A DNA stretch of 12,320 nucleotides from Firmicutes bacterium UBA5493 (lineage in GTDB: Bacteria > Bacillota > Limnochordia > Darwinibacteriales > Darwinibacteriaceae): assembly GCA_002424045.1 (NCBI GenBank), contig DIPH01000006.1, positions 14,933-27,252 of the forward strand, in the 5' to 3' direction. How positions within the stretch are numbered: the first letter of the stretch is position 1; each line of letters begins with the position of its first letter. Both the position numbers and the translations under genes were made by a program. The notes under the pieces were generated by a model, which was not told the DNA's origin, did no database searches, and saw only the letters and a list, made by a program, of their open reading frames with translations. Positions 1 through 7,120 of this stretch are shown piece after piece.

Positions 1-908
1 GCGAGTTCAAAGAAATTTGATGCGCCAATCATGGCTCCCGGTGCTGAAATATGATGTGGAAGCCTCAGCCATCTGGATGCAAAGTAGGCGATGAAGAAAA
101 CAACGAAGGTCTGAATGCTCAATGGTACTGCAATCAGCAAGATATGAAGTGGATTATTTAGAAAAACTTCTCCCTGGAACGCAAACAGCAAGATTAAAGT
201 TAGCAGAAGACCGGCAGTGGTAGCATTATCAAACCTCGGCAAAAACTGCTTTTCGAAATACACCACACCTTTTCGCCTAGACACGAGCATCCTTGTCAGG
301 ATACCTCCGGTCAATGGTATTACAACGAAAAGCACAACTGACAGAATCAATGTATCCCAGGGAACAATAACATTGCTGACACCAAGGAGAAACTTAACTA
401 TCGGCACAAAGGCGATTAAGATAATCAGATTGTTAGTTGCCACCTGAACCACCGTGTATGCAGGATCTCCCTTGGTCAGGGTACTCCATACAAAAACCAT
501 CGCCGTACAAGGGGCTGCACCAAGGAGTACGGCTCCTGCTAGATATTCTTTTGCCAAATCAGAAGGAATGATTTTCTTAAAAACCACATAGAAGAACAGA
601 CCTGCGATTGCGTACATTGTAAATGGCTTGATCAACCAATTCGTGATCCATGTTACATACAAACCGTTGGGGTTCTTCCCAACATTCTTCACGCTTTGAA
701 AATCAACCTTCATCATCATCGGGTAAATCATTACCCAAATCAATATGGCTACCGGAATGGATACGTTGGCATACTCAAACTGGTTTAGAAAGACCGGAAT
801 CCCCGGAAGAAATTTGCCAATTAGTATACCCAGAGCCATACAAATGGCTACCCAAATTGTTAAGTACTTCTGGAAGAAACCTATCCCTGTCGTCCCTTCT
901 TTGCTCAC
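1..908 (-). CDS. acr3: ACR3-family arsenite efflux permease (3' end cut by window edge)
   Basis: This inner-membrane carrier exports arsenite and is the last visible gene of the ars operon. About 302 residues are present, against a usual length near 350, so the last 45-50 residues lie beyond the left edge. The translation is almost all hydrophobic helices. Family marks include GAAPCTAMVFVWS, with the conserved Cys of the arsenite path, near residue 120, and ASNFFEL at the cut end, whose Glu is the second residue tied to transport in ACR3 proteins. I chose the GTG start at 908 because AGGGG stands about 7 nt upstream. An in-frame GTG three codons earlier has no SD at a workable distance. The gap from the arsC stop is only 15 bp, so the two genes are almost certainly co-transcribed and, by inference, both under ArsR control. 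The residue assignments come from family knowledge; the gene identity is secure. Confidence 0.95.
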   Translation of the reverse strand, partial: MSKEGTTGIGFFQKYLTIWVAICMALGILIGKFLPGIPVFLNQFEYANVSIPVAILIWVMIYPMMMKVDFQSVKNVGKNPNGLYVTWITNWLIKPFTMYAIAGLFFYVVFKKIIPSDLAKEYLAGAVLLGAAPCTAMVFVWSTLTKGDPAYTVVQVATNNLIILIAFVPIVKFLLGVSNVIVPWDTLILSVVLFVVIPLTGGILTRMLVSRRKGVVYFEKQFLPRFDNATTAGLLLTLILLFAFQGEVFLNNPLHILLIAVPLSIQTFVVFFIAYFASRWLRLPHHISAPGAMIGASNFFEL

Positions 909-923
909 TTCAATCACCCCTAA

Positions 924-1370
924 TTATGGAAATATTGACTGTGTTCGGTGTTCGAATCCCGCAATGAACTCTTCAAGGCACCTGCCAATCGCATCTCGTA
1001 CTGCCCTAAACTGCTCCATGATTTCCTCTTCAGTACCAGTGGCTTTTGCAGGATCAGGAAATGGCCAATGCATCTTCGTTACTGACGGTGGAGTGAGTGG
1101 GCATCTTTCTTCAGCATCCCCACAGAGGGTGATCGCATAATCCATCTCTTTAAGCAACCCCAAGTCGATCACATCCGAGGTATAACCGGAAATATCGATA
1201 CCAATTTCTTTCATGACTCTAACCGCCCTCGGATTCAAACCGTGAGCTTCCAAACCAGCGCTATAAACCTCCAACCTATCACCGCCTAGCTTCTTGGCGA
1301 TTCCATGGGCAATTTGACTGCGACAAGAATTCCCAGTACATAAGAACATGATCTTCGTTCTGTTTGACAT
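924..1370 (-). CDS. arsC: Arsenate reductase, thioredoxin-coupled (LMW phosphatase fold)
   Basis: This cytoplasmic enzyme reduces arsenate to arsenite, which the adjacent ACR3 pump can export. The protein has 148 residues, normal for the class. The phosphatase-type P-loop CTGNSCRS lies at residues 11-18, with nucleophile Cys11 and Arg17. The resolving cysteines Cys83 and Cys90 sit in LCGDAEERC, seven residues apart as in the staphylococcal enzyme (Cys10/82/89). The WPFPDP segment near residue 100 carries the general-acid Asp. This pattern marks the thioredoxin-recycled class rather than the glutaredoxin class. I chose ATG at 1370, with AGGAGG about 10 nt upstream. An in-frame GTG at 1391 would add seven residues but lies in front of the SD. 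The gene starts 22 bp after arsR ends, within the same operon. Confidence 0.97.
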   Translation of the reverse strand: MSNRTKIMFLCTGNSCRSQIAHGIAKKLGGDRLEVYSAGLEAHGLNPRAVRVMKEIGIDISGYTSDVIDLGLLKEMDYAITLCGDAEERCPLTPPSVTKMHWPFPDPAKATGTEEEIMEQFRAVRDAIGRCLEEFIAGFEHRTQSIFP

Positions 1371-1392
1371 CGACTTCACTCCTCCTGCCACC

Positions 1393-1755
1393 CTATCGTT
1401 CTCGCTGCCATTTCGTTAACTCTTCAGGATCTTGCTCACACACTACTTTTCCAACCAATCTGTCTTGCGCGATCACTTCACTATCCTTCAAAGAGTCAAA
1501 AACGAAATTCAAGGCCATTTCAACTGCCGTGCTTGGTCGTGCAGGCCTATGGTAGTATATCCACCGGCCTTGCTTATAGCTATCAAGAAGACCTGCTGCT
1601 TTGAGAATTGAAAGATGTTTGGATACTGTGGAGGGAGCATTGCCAATAACTTCCACAATTTGACAAACACACGCTTCCCGATCTTTAACCATCATGATGA
1701 TCCTTAACCTGTTCTCATCAGCAAGAGCCTTGGTAATTGCTAGAGTTTTCTTCAC
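1393..1755 (-). CDS. arsR: ArsR/SmtB-family arsenic-responsive repressor
   Basis: This is a winged-helix repressor of the ars operon that leaves DNA when trivalent arsenic binds. The protein has 120 residues. It opens with TKALADENRLRII, the usual first helix of the family. The metalloid site is ACVCQ (Cys29, Cys31), equivalent to ELCVCDL in plasmid-type ArsR; a third Cys106 lies in the C-terminal tail. The recognition helix is APSTVSKHLSILKAAGLL (about residues 40-57), followed by the wing GRWIYY. I chose GTG at 1755 because AGGGGG stands 7 nt upstream. Upstream in-frame ATG (1782) and GTG (1761) lack SD spacing, and the ATG falls at the operator. It is the first gene of arsR-arsC-acr3, with its own promoter and a palindrome at the start site, consistent with autoregulation. 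Confidence 0.97.
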   Translation of the reverse strand: MKKTLAITKALADENRLRIIMMVKDREACVCQIVEVIGNAPSTVSKHLSILKAAGLLDSYKQGRWIYYHRPARPSTAVEMALNFVFDSLKDSEVIAQDRLVGKVVCEQDPEELTKWQRER

Positions 1756-1786
1756 GCTCACGCCCCCTATATTTCGCCACATATAG

Positions 1787-1796
1787 AACTATAGTT
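1787..1796. promoter_or_regulatory. Probable ArsR operator (perfect palindrome AACTATAGTT)
   Basis: AACTATAGTT is a perfect 10-bp palindrome directly downstream of the -10 box, at the expected transcription start of arsR. ArsR-family operators are typically AT-rich inverted repeats over or beside the promoter. The role is inferred from position and symmetry; the core does not obviously match one fixed published consensus. Confidence 0.55.
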
Positions 1797-1798
1797 TA

Positions 1799-1828
1799 AG
1801 TATATTCCTCAAATCTAAAGAGTGTCAA
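1799..1828 (-). promoter_or_regulatory. Sigma-A-type promoter of the ars operon
   Basis: On the minus strand TTGACA (1828-1823) and TATACT (1804-1799) are separated by 18 bp, about 45 bp upstream of the arsR start. Transcription would begin near 1790, inside the palindrome listed next. The promoter begins only about 30 bp after the uvsE stop, and I see no terminator between them, so read-through from uvsE into ars is possible. Confidence 0.8.
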
Positions 1829-1860
1829 TAGCAATTGCGAAATCATTCTCAAATTTCTCA

Positions 1861-3114
1861 TCACAGGTAGAAGTAGTAGCCCTTTAGCAGGTAATCCTCT
1901 TCATACTTGCGAGCTAGTCTCCACAGTGTGTTCTTGACAGCGTCTATCCCTACTTGACCCATTTCCAACTTCATTAATGCGCTTTGAATGCGCTTCTTTT
2001 CCGCTTCCAAAGCCTTGCCCTTTAAGTATCCCCAAACATGCTGGGCCGCATTGAGGGCATGTCCTATCACGACCGGCTTGCCGAGAGATGTCTCGATCAT
2101 CCGGTACATTTCTAAGGCTGGATGGGCTCCCTTGCCACGCAAAAGTCTCTGAATCGCATAGTAATGATCGGGAGACCGTTCCAAGATGCAATACTTGTAA
2201 CGTTCCCATTCAGGTTCAAGTTGTCCGATTTCCATATTAGAGAGGCAATTGATACATTTCAGCGCAGATACGTTCTTATCTTTAACTTCTAGCATGATGT
2301 CAATACCCTCACCAGATAGCTGTTTATGGAAATCAAGGAATGCATCAATTCGTATGGAGTCCGAATGTGCCCCAGGTCTCTTGTGTGGATGCTGCTGGGA
2401 AAAGTGGATCTTTTGACATCCGTCGTCTTCTTGCCAGGTTTCACGGCACCTTGTTATCCACTCCAGGTCCTTACAGGACTTGTCTACAGGATTCACAGCA
2501 TTATGCAGGTTATCATAGACTACAGGACTTCCCGTGCTCATGGCAGTTTCCAGGACATCCCCGATATGGAATGATCTATCATCATTTTCCAGCACCAACC
2601 GGCTTTGAACCGCAGAGTCTAGGTGCCTATAGTGCGACACAAAACGTTTTAAGGCCTGCCTTTTGTCACCGTAGACGCCGCCTACATGGAGCACTATTTT
2701 GTGCCTAGGTCCAAGCCCCAAGCAATCCAGAACCTTAGCATGGTAGTCAAGATCCCGCCTGGCGCGGTCCACAACCGTTCTATCACGGGAATTTAGCACT
2801 GTGTATTGTCCTGGATGCATGGATACTCGCATTCCTGCATCCAAGATTTTGCGTCCGGTAGAAGTGAGTGTTTCAGCATATATGTCCTGCCAGGGCAAAT
2901 CCTCTGCCACACTGGACCCGAAGGGTATCAGATCTGAAGATATCCGAAAAAGCTTAATCCCGCTTCGGATGTTGTAGTCGATCAACTTGTTGAGAGAATC
3001 CAAATTGTGCCCGATGAGCGACACTAACCGCTCTTCTTGTGCATTCTTCAGTGTGCAGCTTTTCAGTTCGCTCCCAGGCACCCCCAAAGCAAGGCAGGCA
3101 TAGCCGATGTTCAT
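1861..3114 (-). CDS. uvsE: UV damage endonuclease UvsE with C-terminal YbgA/DUF1722-like domain
   Basis: UVDE enzymes nick DNA 5' of UV photoproducts and open an alternative excision-repair route. The protein has 417 residues, about 100 more than typical UvsE. The TIM-barrel part (1 to about 300) keeps the metal and catalytic set: His100 with lesion-probing Gln103/Tyr104 in HPGQY, His143 in LHVGG, Glu176 in LVLEND, Asp201/His204 in YDNLHN, Lys235/His237 in KIHF, His250 in GAHSDS and Glu276 in MLEVKDK. The position matching His69 of the Thermus enzyme appears to be Ser68. The tail (about 303-417) has WERYKYCILERSPDHYYAI, GHALNAAQHVWGYLK and a final YLLKGYYFYL, resembling the DUF1722 domain of YbgA; this is recognised by pattern only. 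The ATG has GGAG 5 nt upstream and lies 23 bp after the decayed peptidase, suggesting a shared transcript. Confidence 0.92.
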   Translation of the reverse strand: MNIGYACLALGVPGSELKSCTLKNAQEERLVSLIGHNLDSLNKLIDYNIRSGIKLFRISSDLIPFGSSVAEDLPWQDIYAETLTSTGRKILDAGMRVSMHPGQYTVLNSRDRTVVDRARRDLDYHAKVLDCLGLGPRHKIVLHVGGVYGDKRQALKRFVSHYRHLDSAVQSRLVLENDDRSFHIGDVLETAMSTGSPVVYDNLHNAVNPVDKSCKDLEWITRCRETWQEDDGCQKIHFSQQHPHKRPGAHSDSIRIDAFLDFHKQLSGEGIDIMLEVKDKNVSALKCINCLSNMEIGQLEPEWERYKYCILERSPDHYYAIQRLLRGKGAHPALEMYRMIETSLGKPVVIGHALNAAQHVWGYLKGKALEAEKKRIQSALMKLEMGQVGIDAVKNTLWRLARKYEEDYLLKGYYFYL

Positions 3115-3137
3115 ATGTTCTCCACTCCCAAACCATA

Positions 3138-3903
3138 CTAGATGTACTTAGCCAGAAATTCCACGATGGCCTTATATACCATGATGGCGTTTTCTGTCTT
3201 ACTATAGCCATGTCCTTCATCAGGAAGAAGGATGTACTCCACGTCCTGACCTCTCCCGCGAAGCGCTTCAACAATTGCATCTGACTCTTTCTGTACGACG
3301 CGAGGATCATTGGCGCCTTGAACCACGAGCATGGGCTTGATCGTAGCGTCCAAATATGTCATGGGCGAATCTTCAATCAGTCTATCTCGATCAACGATAG
3401 GATCACCAATGAGCTCGGCATCGGCTGCCTTCCAGTGTTCAGGTGCGGTCTCAATTGTGGTAAAGAGATTGCTAGGACCAAACTGGTCCACAAAGGCTTT
3501 AAAGAGCTCGGGATGCCGCCCGTGGAGAAGGAGCGCCATATAGCCACCATAACTTCCGCCAACGCAAAACCACTTTCCAGCCTGTGACTTGCCTTGACGA
3601 TCCAACCAATCCATCCCTGCTACAATATCAAGGCGTGGTCCGCCGCCCCAGTCTTCGTCGCCATCGTTATCGAACCCCGTGAGGATCATCTGGCTACCCG
3701 GCAGGTGCTTGATAAAAAATGACATCTGGCCTTTCTTGGTCAATGGATACGGATACCCTTGGTTGTGATCAAGGGCCCACAAATCATACCTTCCTTGTAG
3801 ATTTGTGGAATAGACAATCTGCCTTTCATCGGGACTTACAGAAAAATCCGTTGTTGAATGTGGCAAAAAAGCTCTCCAAACTGATTGGTGGTAATTGAAT
3901 CAT
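3138..3903 (-). pseudogene. Decayed S9 prolyl-oligopeptidase-type serine peptidase
   Basis: Intact relatives are cytoplasmic enzymes of about 600 residues with a beta-propeller followed by an alpha/beta-hydrolase domain. Here a good SD (GGAGGGG) precedes ATG at 3903, and translation begins MIQLPPISLESFF, a plausible family N-terminus. The rest of the protein continues in another frame (PHSTTDFSVSPDERQIVYS). The shift falls in a run of six T (3870-3865), and one T fewer would restore a single frame. Propeller sequence runs only to FDNDGDE and then joins DWGGGPRLDI of the hydrolase domain near 3653. Most of the propeller and the first hydrolase strands are therefore missing, roughly 350-400 residues. 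Catalytic Ser (GGSYGGYM), Asp (GANDPR) and His (DEGHGY) remain. Activity is unlikely. A sequencing indel could explain the frameshift but not the internal loss. Confidence 0.82.
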
Positions 3904-4091
3904 TGTGTCCCCTCCGAGTTCAAAATCGATTTAGGCCTCCACAATTCGAAAGCAATGGGAGATTCTACAAATATGAGCGATGTCCTGTCGGGGGTGGAGT
4001 TGTTCGTCCTGAACGCATGAAGGAAAACCGTTTCTATCGCCGAATTCAACACCTATAGGCGTGCACTAGAGTGAAGCGGGAGGCGAAAGTT

Positions 4092-5438
4092 TTGTTCAAT
4101 GATTCGGAATATGGGCTAAAGCGCACACTGGGATTACCCCATGTGGTGGCAGTGGCCATTGGTCAGACAATTGGTGCCGGTATCTTTGTTCTAACTGGGA
4201 TGGGTATAGAGTTTACTGGGCCATCAATCACCTTGGCATTTCTTATCGCCGCGATTCCTATCACGTTTTTGTTATTAGTTGTGGCGATGCTAGGATCGGC
4301 GCTCCCGACAACAGCGGGAACATATATGTATGCGAGTCGGTTATTCTCTCCCTTGGGAGCATTTGTCGGCGTGTGGGGGTATCTGGCCGCTTCCCTCCTT
4401 GGAGCTTTTCCCTTGTATGCCATTAGTGCCGCCCACTATCTACAGGCCGTTGTTGATGTCCCCACAATTCCAACAGCCATTGGCCTTTTGACCCTGCTCT
4501 ATGTGGTAAATCTCTTGGGTCTATCCTTTGCAGCCATCATTCAAGGGCTTATGGTAGCATTTCTTCTAGTTGCTCTTATCGTTTTTGTTACCCTGGGCTT
4601 TCCTCATGTAGAAGTCACGAACTTCACGCCTTTTTTCACAGGCGGATTCGGTGGATTTGCTATGGCTGCCTCTATCTTAACCTTCACCCTTGTTGGCGCA
4701 AATGCCGTTATTGAACTGGGAGGGGAAATTAGAAATCCCGGGAAGACGATTCCCTGGGCTTTTTTGATCTCATTCCCACTCGTTCTAGTTCTGTATGTAT
4801 TCGTTGCCATTATAGCCGCTGGCGTTCTACCCTGGACAGAAACAGCCGGTCATCCCCTTACAGTCGTCGCCCAAAGCTTCATGGGACAAGCTTCCTTTAA
4901 CTTCTTCGTTTTTGCCGGGGGGCTCTTGGCCATCATCACAACTCTCAATGCTAGCCTCATGTGGGGTACCCGCTCCTTACTTGGCGTAAGTGCTGACGGT
5001 TTACTTCCCAAACGGTTAACATCGATTAATAGGCGCTTTGGAACGCCCCATTGGTTCCTTACACTCATCTATATGATATCTTCAGCAGCCATCCTTCTCC
5101 TCGGGGAAGAAAACCTCTCACTGTTTGCCGTTCTAGCATCCATAGGTGGAATTATCGTGTTCATTCCCTTGCTGGGAGCAGCGCTTAACTTGCCCAAAAA
5201 GGCTCCGAAAGCCTACAAAAACAGCCCCTTCAAGCTTCGTGGAATGTGGCTCTATGCGGCCGTTGGAGTCGGACTCTTGCTCTCGCTTTTGATTCTCTGC
5301 ATATTACTGGTTGATCTGCTGTCTTACACAGCGGGGATGGTCTATGGAGTCATCTTTATTCTCTGGCTGATTGCCGGTGCAATGTTGTTTGTGTATAAAA
5401 AGCCTGTGCAAAAGCATGACACCTTTCGTCAGATGTAG
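4092..5438 (+). CDS. APC-superfamily amino acid permease
   Basis: This is a membrane transporter of the amino acid-polyamine-organocation superfamily, most likely an amino acid/proton symporter or exchanger; the substrate cannot be read from sequence. The protein has 448 residues and about 12 hydrophobic segments. The TM1 motif GQTIGAGIF (residues 24-32) is the unwound substrate-binding helix of the family. ELGGEIRNPGKTIPWA and RSLLGVSADGLLPKRL match conserved cytoplasmic loops. I chose TTG at 4092 because GGGAGG (4078-4083) stands 8 nt upstream; an in-frame GTG at 4071 would add seven residues but has no convincing SD and would place the SD inside the gene. It is divergent from the peptidase remnant, across a 188-bp gap in which I found no convincing promoter. 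The next gene follows 80 bp downstream on the same strand. Confidence 0.9.
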   Translation: MFNDSEYGLKRTLGLPHVVAVAIGQTIGAGIFVLTGMGIEFTGPSITLAFLIAAIPITFLLLVVAMLGSALPTTAGTYMYASRLFSPLGAFVGVWGYLAASLLGAFPLYAISAAHYLQAVVDVPTIPTAIGLLTLLYVVNLLGLSFAAIIQGLMVAFLLVALIVFVTLGFPHVEVTNFTPFFTGGFGGFAMAASILTFTLVGANAVIELGGEIRNPGKTIPWAFLISFPLVLVLYVFVAIIAAGVLPWTETAGHPLTVVAQSFMGQASFNFFVFAGGLLAIITTLNASLMWGTRSLLGVSADGLLPKRLTSINRRFGTPHWFLTLIYMISSAAILLLGEENLSLFAVLASIGGIIVFIPLLGAALNLPKKAPKAYKNSPFKLRGMWLYAAVGVGLLLSLLILCILLVDLLSYTAGMVYGVIFILWLIAGAMLFVYKKPVQKHDTFRQM

Positions 5439-5459
5439 ACCCCCGTTGTTTTGGGTCTA
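5436..5459 (+). terminator. Weak stem-loop at the permease stop codon
   Basis: TAGACCC and GGGTCTA form a 7-bp stem with a 10-nt loop; the 5' arm includes the permease TAG stop. No T tract follows, so intrinsic termination is doubtful. It may act as a 3'-end stabiliser or have no role. Confidence 0.25.
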
Positions 5460-5484
5460 GACTGATACATGTTCTAGTTAGCGC

Positions 5485-5514
5485 ATCCCTCCCATAGAGT
5501 TCTACGGGAGGGAT
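5485..5514 (+). promoter_or_regulatory. Hairpin that masks the Shine-Dalgarno of the beta-CASP gene
   Basis: ATCCCTCCC (5485-5493) and GGGAGGGAT (5506-5514) pair perfectly over 9 bp. After an A/C mismatch, TAG/CTA adds three pairs around an AGTT loop. The 3' arm contains GGGAGGG, the only SD for the TTG start at 5519, so the folded RNA would hide the ribosome site. The hairpin lacks a T tract on its 3' side (GCTTTG), which argues against a simple terminator for the upstream permease. Translational control is an inference from geometry. Confidence 0.6.
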
Positions 5515-5518
5515 AGCT

Positions 5519-7093
5519 TTGTCTGTACAACTTACCGTCTTCGATGGTTCCGATTGCATAGGGGGAAATAAGATCTACCTAGCTGCAGACGGGACAGGGA
5601 TTTTCTTTGACTTCGGTCTCAATTTCTCCGTGAAGTCCCGGTTCTTTGATGAATTTCTTCGTCCCCGAAGTGGGTTAGGATTGGTGGACTACCTGTCCAC
5701 CGGGCTACTTCCACCTATCCCGGGGATCTACCGTGATGACCTAATCCCGCCGGGAGTGGACCTGTGGAACAGGTGCAAAAAAGAAGACTTGGGCTGCTGC
5801 GGACCCCAAGCTGTTTTGTTGTCCCACGCTCATAGCGATCATCTACAAATGGTCTCTTTTTTGGGGACCCAGATCCCTATTTTCGCAAGCGTAACCACAG
5901 CTGTCATAGCTAAGGCTCGGCAAGACACCGCTCTAGGAGGCTTAGAATCAGAAACCACGTCCATCGTTCTCAAGGAAGCATGGGAAGGGCTCTTGCGTTC
6001 CGGGCACTATCGCTCCTCTCCCGCTCTGGGGAGGCACTATATGGTGGCAGATCGTGATGTTGTTGCAGATGAAGTCCAAGAGTTCTGGGCAAGCTCTACT
6101 TCGTCTCGGGTCCTCCAGTCTGTTCCTCTTCAGATCTCCCCTGGAAGAATAGGCACTCTGAAGGCCTTGTTTTTCCCAGTAGATCACTCTATACCAGGAT
6201 CAGGGGCGTGGGCTGTTGAAACGTCCGAGGGATGGGTCGTCTATACGGGTGATCTACGCATGCATGGCTCCCAGAAACAGGATACCCTTCGGTTTATAGA
6301 AGCCACGACTTGTTTAAAGCCTCTTGCTTTGATCTGCGAAGGGACCCATTCAGAGAATGAATGGTTTATGTCTGAAGCAGCCGTTTACGAAAATGCTCGC
6401 TTGGCGGTAGAACTACACAAGGGGCTTGTTATAGCAGATTTTCCCCTGAGTAATATTGAGCGGCTGTCAATCTTTCATCAGGTTGCCATTGATACAGGAC
6501 GCATCTTGGTTGTTACCTTTAGGGATGCTTACCTTTTGGAGGCTCTATCGAAAGTGGTGAAAGCTGTACCTAACCCACTCGATTCTACTCATATCAAGGT
6601 CTATGGGCCTAACAAAGTTACCCTCGCAAGTTGGGAGAGAGTTCTTGCAGAAAGGCACGGAGGGAAAGTCATCGGTGCCACAGAGGTTCGGGAGTCACAA
6701 GGGTCTTTCATTCTCTGCTTTGGTTACTATGATCTCCCCAACCTAGTGGATATTGATCCTGGCGCAGGTCACTACATCCACTCCAGTTCAGAACCCTTCC
6801 AGGAGCAAATGGTTTTGGATAGGGCACGACTTCAAGCCTGGCTTCATCACTTCAACATTCGAAATCTAGGCCATGATCACCAAAAGAATCGACCTGTTAG
6901 CCCCTTCCATTCCTCTGGGCATCTAAGTGGAAGCGAGCTCGTAGACCTCGTCGAACAGATCAGGCCTCGTTACCTTATTCCCGTCCATACAGAGAAGCCC
7001 CACAAAATCCGTCAAAGGATCCAGGAGCGGATGGGTAAGACCGTGCAAACAATCCTCCCCAAGGCGGGGTCTCCCATCATACTGCAACGCTAA
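5519..7093 (+). CDS. Beta-CASP metallo-beta-lactamase nuclease (RNase J/CPSF-like fold)
   Basis: This is a predicted zinc-dependent nuclease, probably acting on RNA, of 524 residues. The metallo-beta-lactamase core shows HAHSDH (His103, His105, Asp107, His108), motif 3 His223 in VDHSIPGSGAW and motif 4 Asp245 in YTGDLRMHG. The beta-CASP part shows CEGTH (motif A acid, Glu274), SSGHLSG (motif B, His468) and IPVHTEKPH (motif C, His490). The protein ends soon after motif C, so it lacks the C-terminal dimerisation domain of RNase J, and it is not a close RNase J. About 115 residues separate HAHSDH from motif 3, which looks long and holds charged, variable sequence. I chose TTG at 5519 because GGGAGGG lies 6 nt upstream and no ATG fits near the N-terminus. 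DNA activity or a non-nuclease hydrolase is possible but less likely. Confidence 0.85.
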   Translation: MSVQLTVFDGSDCIGGNKIYLAADGTGIFFDFGLNFSVKSRFFDEFLRPRSGLGLVDYLSTGLLPPIPGIYRDDLIPPGVDLWNRCKKEDLGCCGPQAVLLSHAHSDHLQMVSFLGTQIPIFASVTTAVIAKARQDTALGGLESETTSIVLKEAWEGLLRSGHYRSSPALGRHYMVADRDVVADEVQEFWASSTSSRVLQSVPLQISPGRIGTLKALFFPVDHSIPGSGAWAVETSEGWVVYTGDLRMHGSQKQDTLRFIEATTCLKPLALICEGTHSENEWFMSEAAVYENARLAVELHKGLVIADFPLSNIERLSIFHQVAIDTGRILVVTFRDAYLLEALSKVVKAVPNPLDSTHIKVYGPNKVTLASWERVLAERHGGKVIGATEVRESQGSFILCFGYYDLPNLVDIDPGAGHYIHSSSEPFQEQMVLDRARLQAWLHHFNIRNLGHDHQKNRPVSPFHSSGHLSGSELVDLVEQIRPRYLIPVHTEKPHKIRQRIQERMGKTVQTILPKAGSPIILQR

Positions 7094-7120
7094 GCGCAAT
7101 TGGGTCTGTTTGCAGCATTC

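Noticed and set aside
650..1140. Overlapping plus-strand open frames across acr3 and arsC
   Set aside because: They lie antisense to two well-conserved genes, lack SD sequences and have low-information translations.
3138..3866. Reading the peptidase remnant as a complete 242-residue enzyme
   Set aside because: The start lacks an SD. A better SD and ATG at 3903 feed a different frame, and the first hydrolase strands and most of the propeller are missing.
3904..4091. Promoters in the gap between the peptidase remnant and the permease
   Set aside because: Only poor matches such as TTGCTT-N16-TAAATC (minus strand) were found; too weak to annotate.
5436..5514. The two hairpins after the permease as a tandem terminator
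   Set aside because: Neither has a T tract, and the second contains the SD of the next gene, so a translational role explains it better.
7082..7115. Imperfect stem CTGCAAC/GTTTGCAG across the convergent ends of the beta-CASP and amylase genes as a terminator
   Set aside because: It has a 19-nt loop, one bulge and no T tract on either strand.
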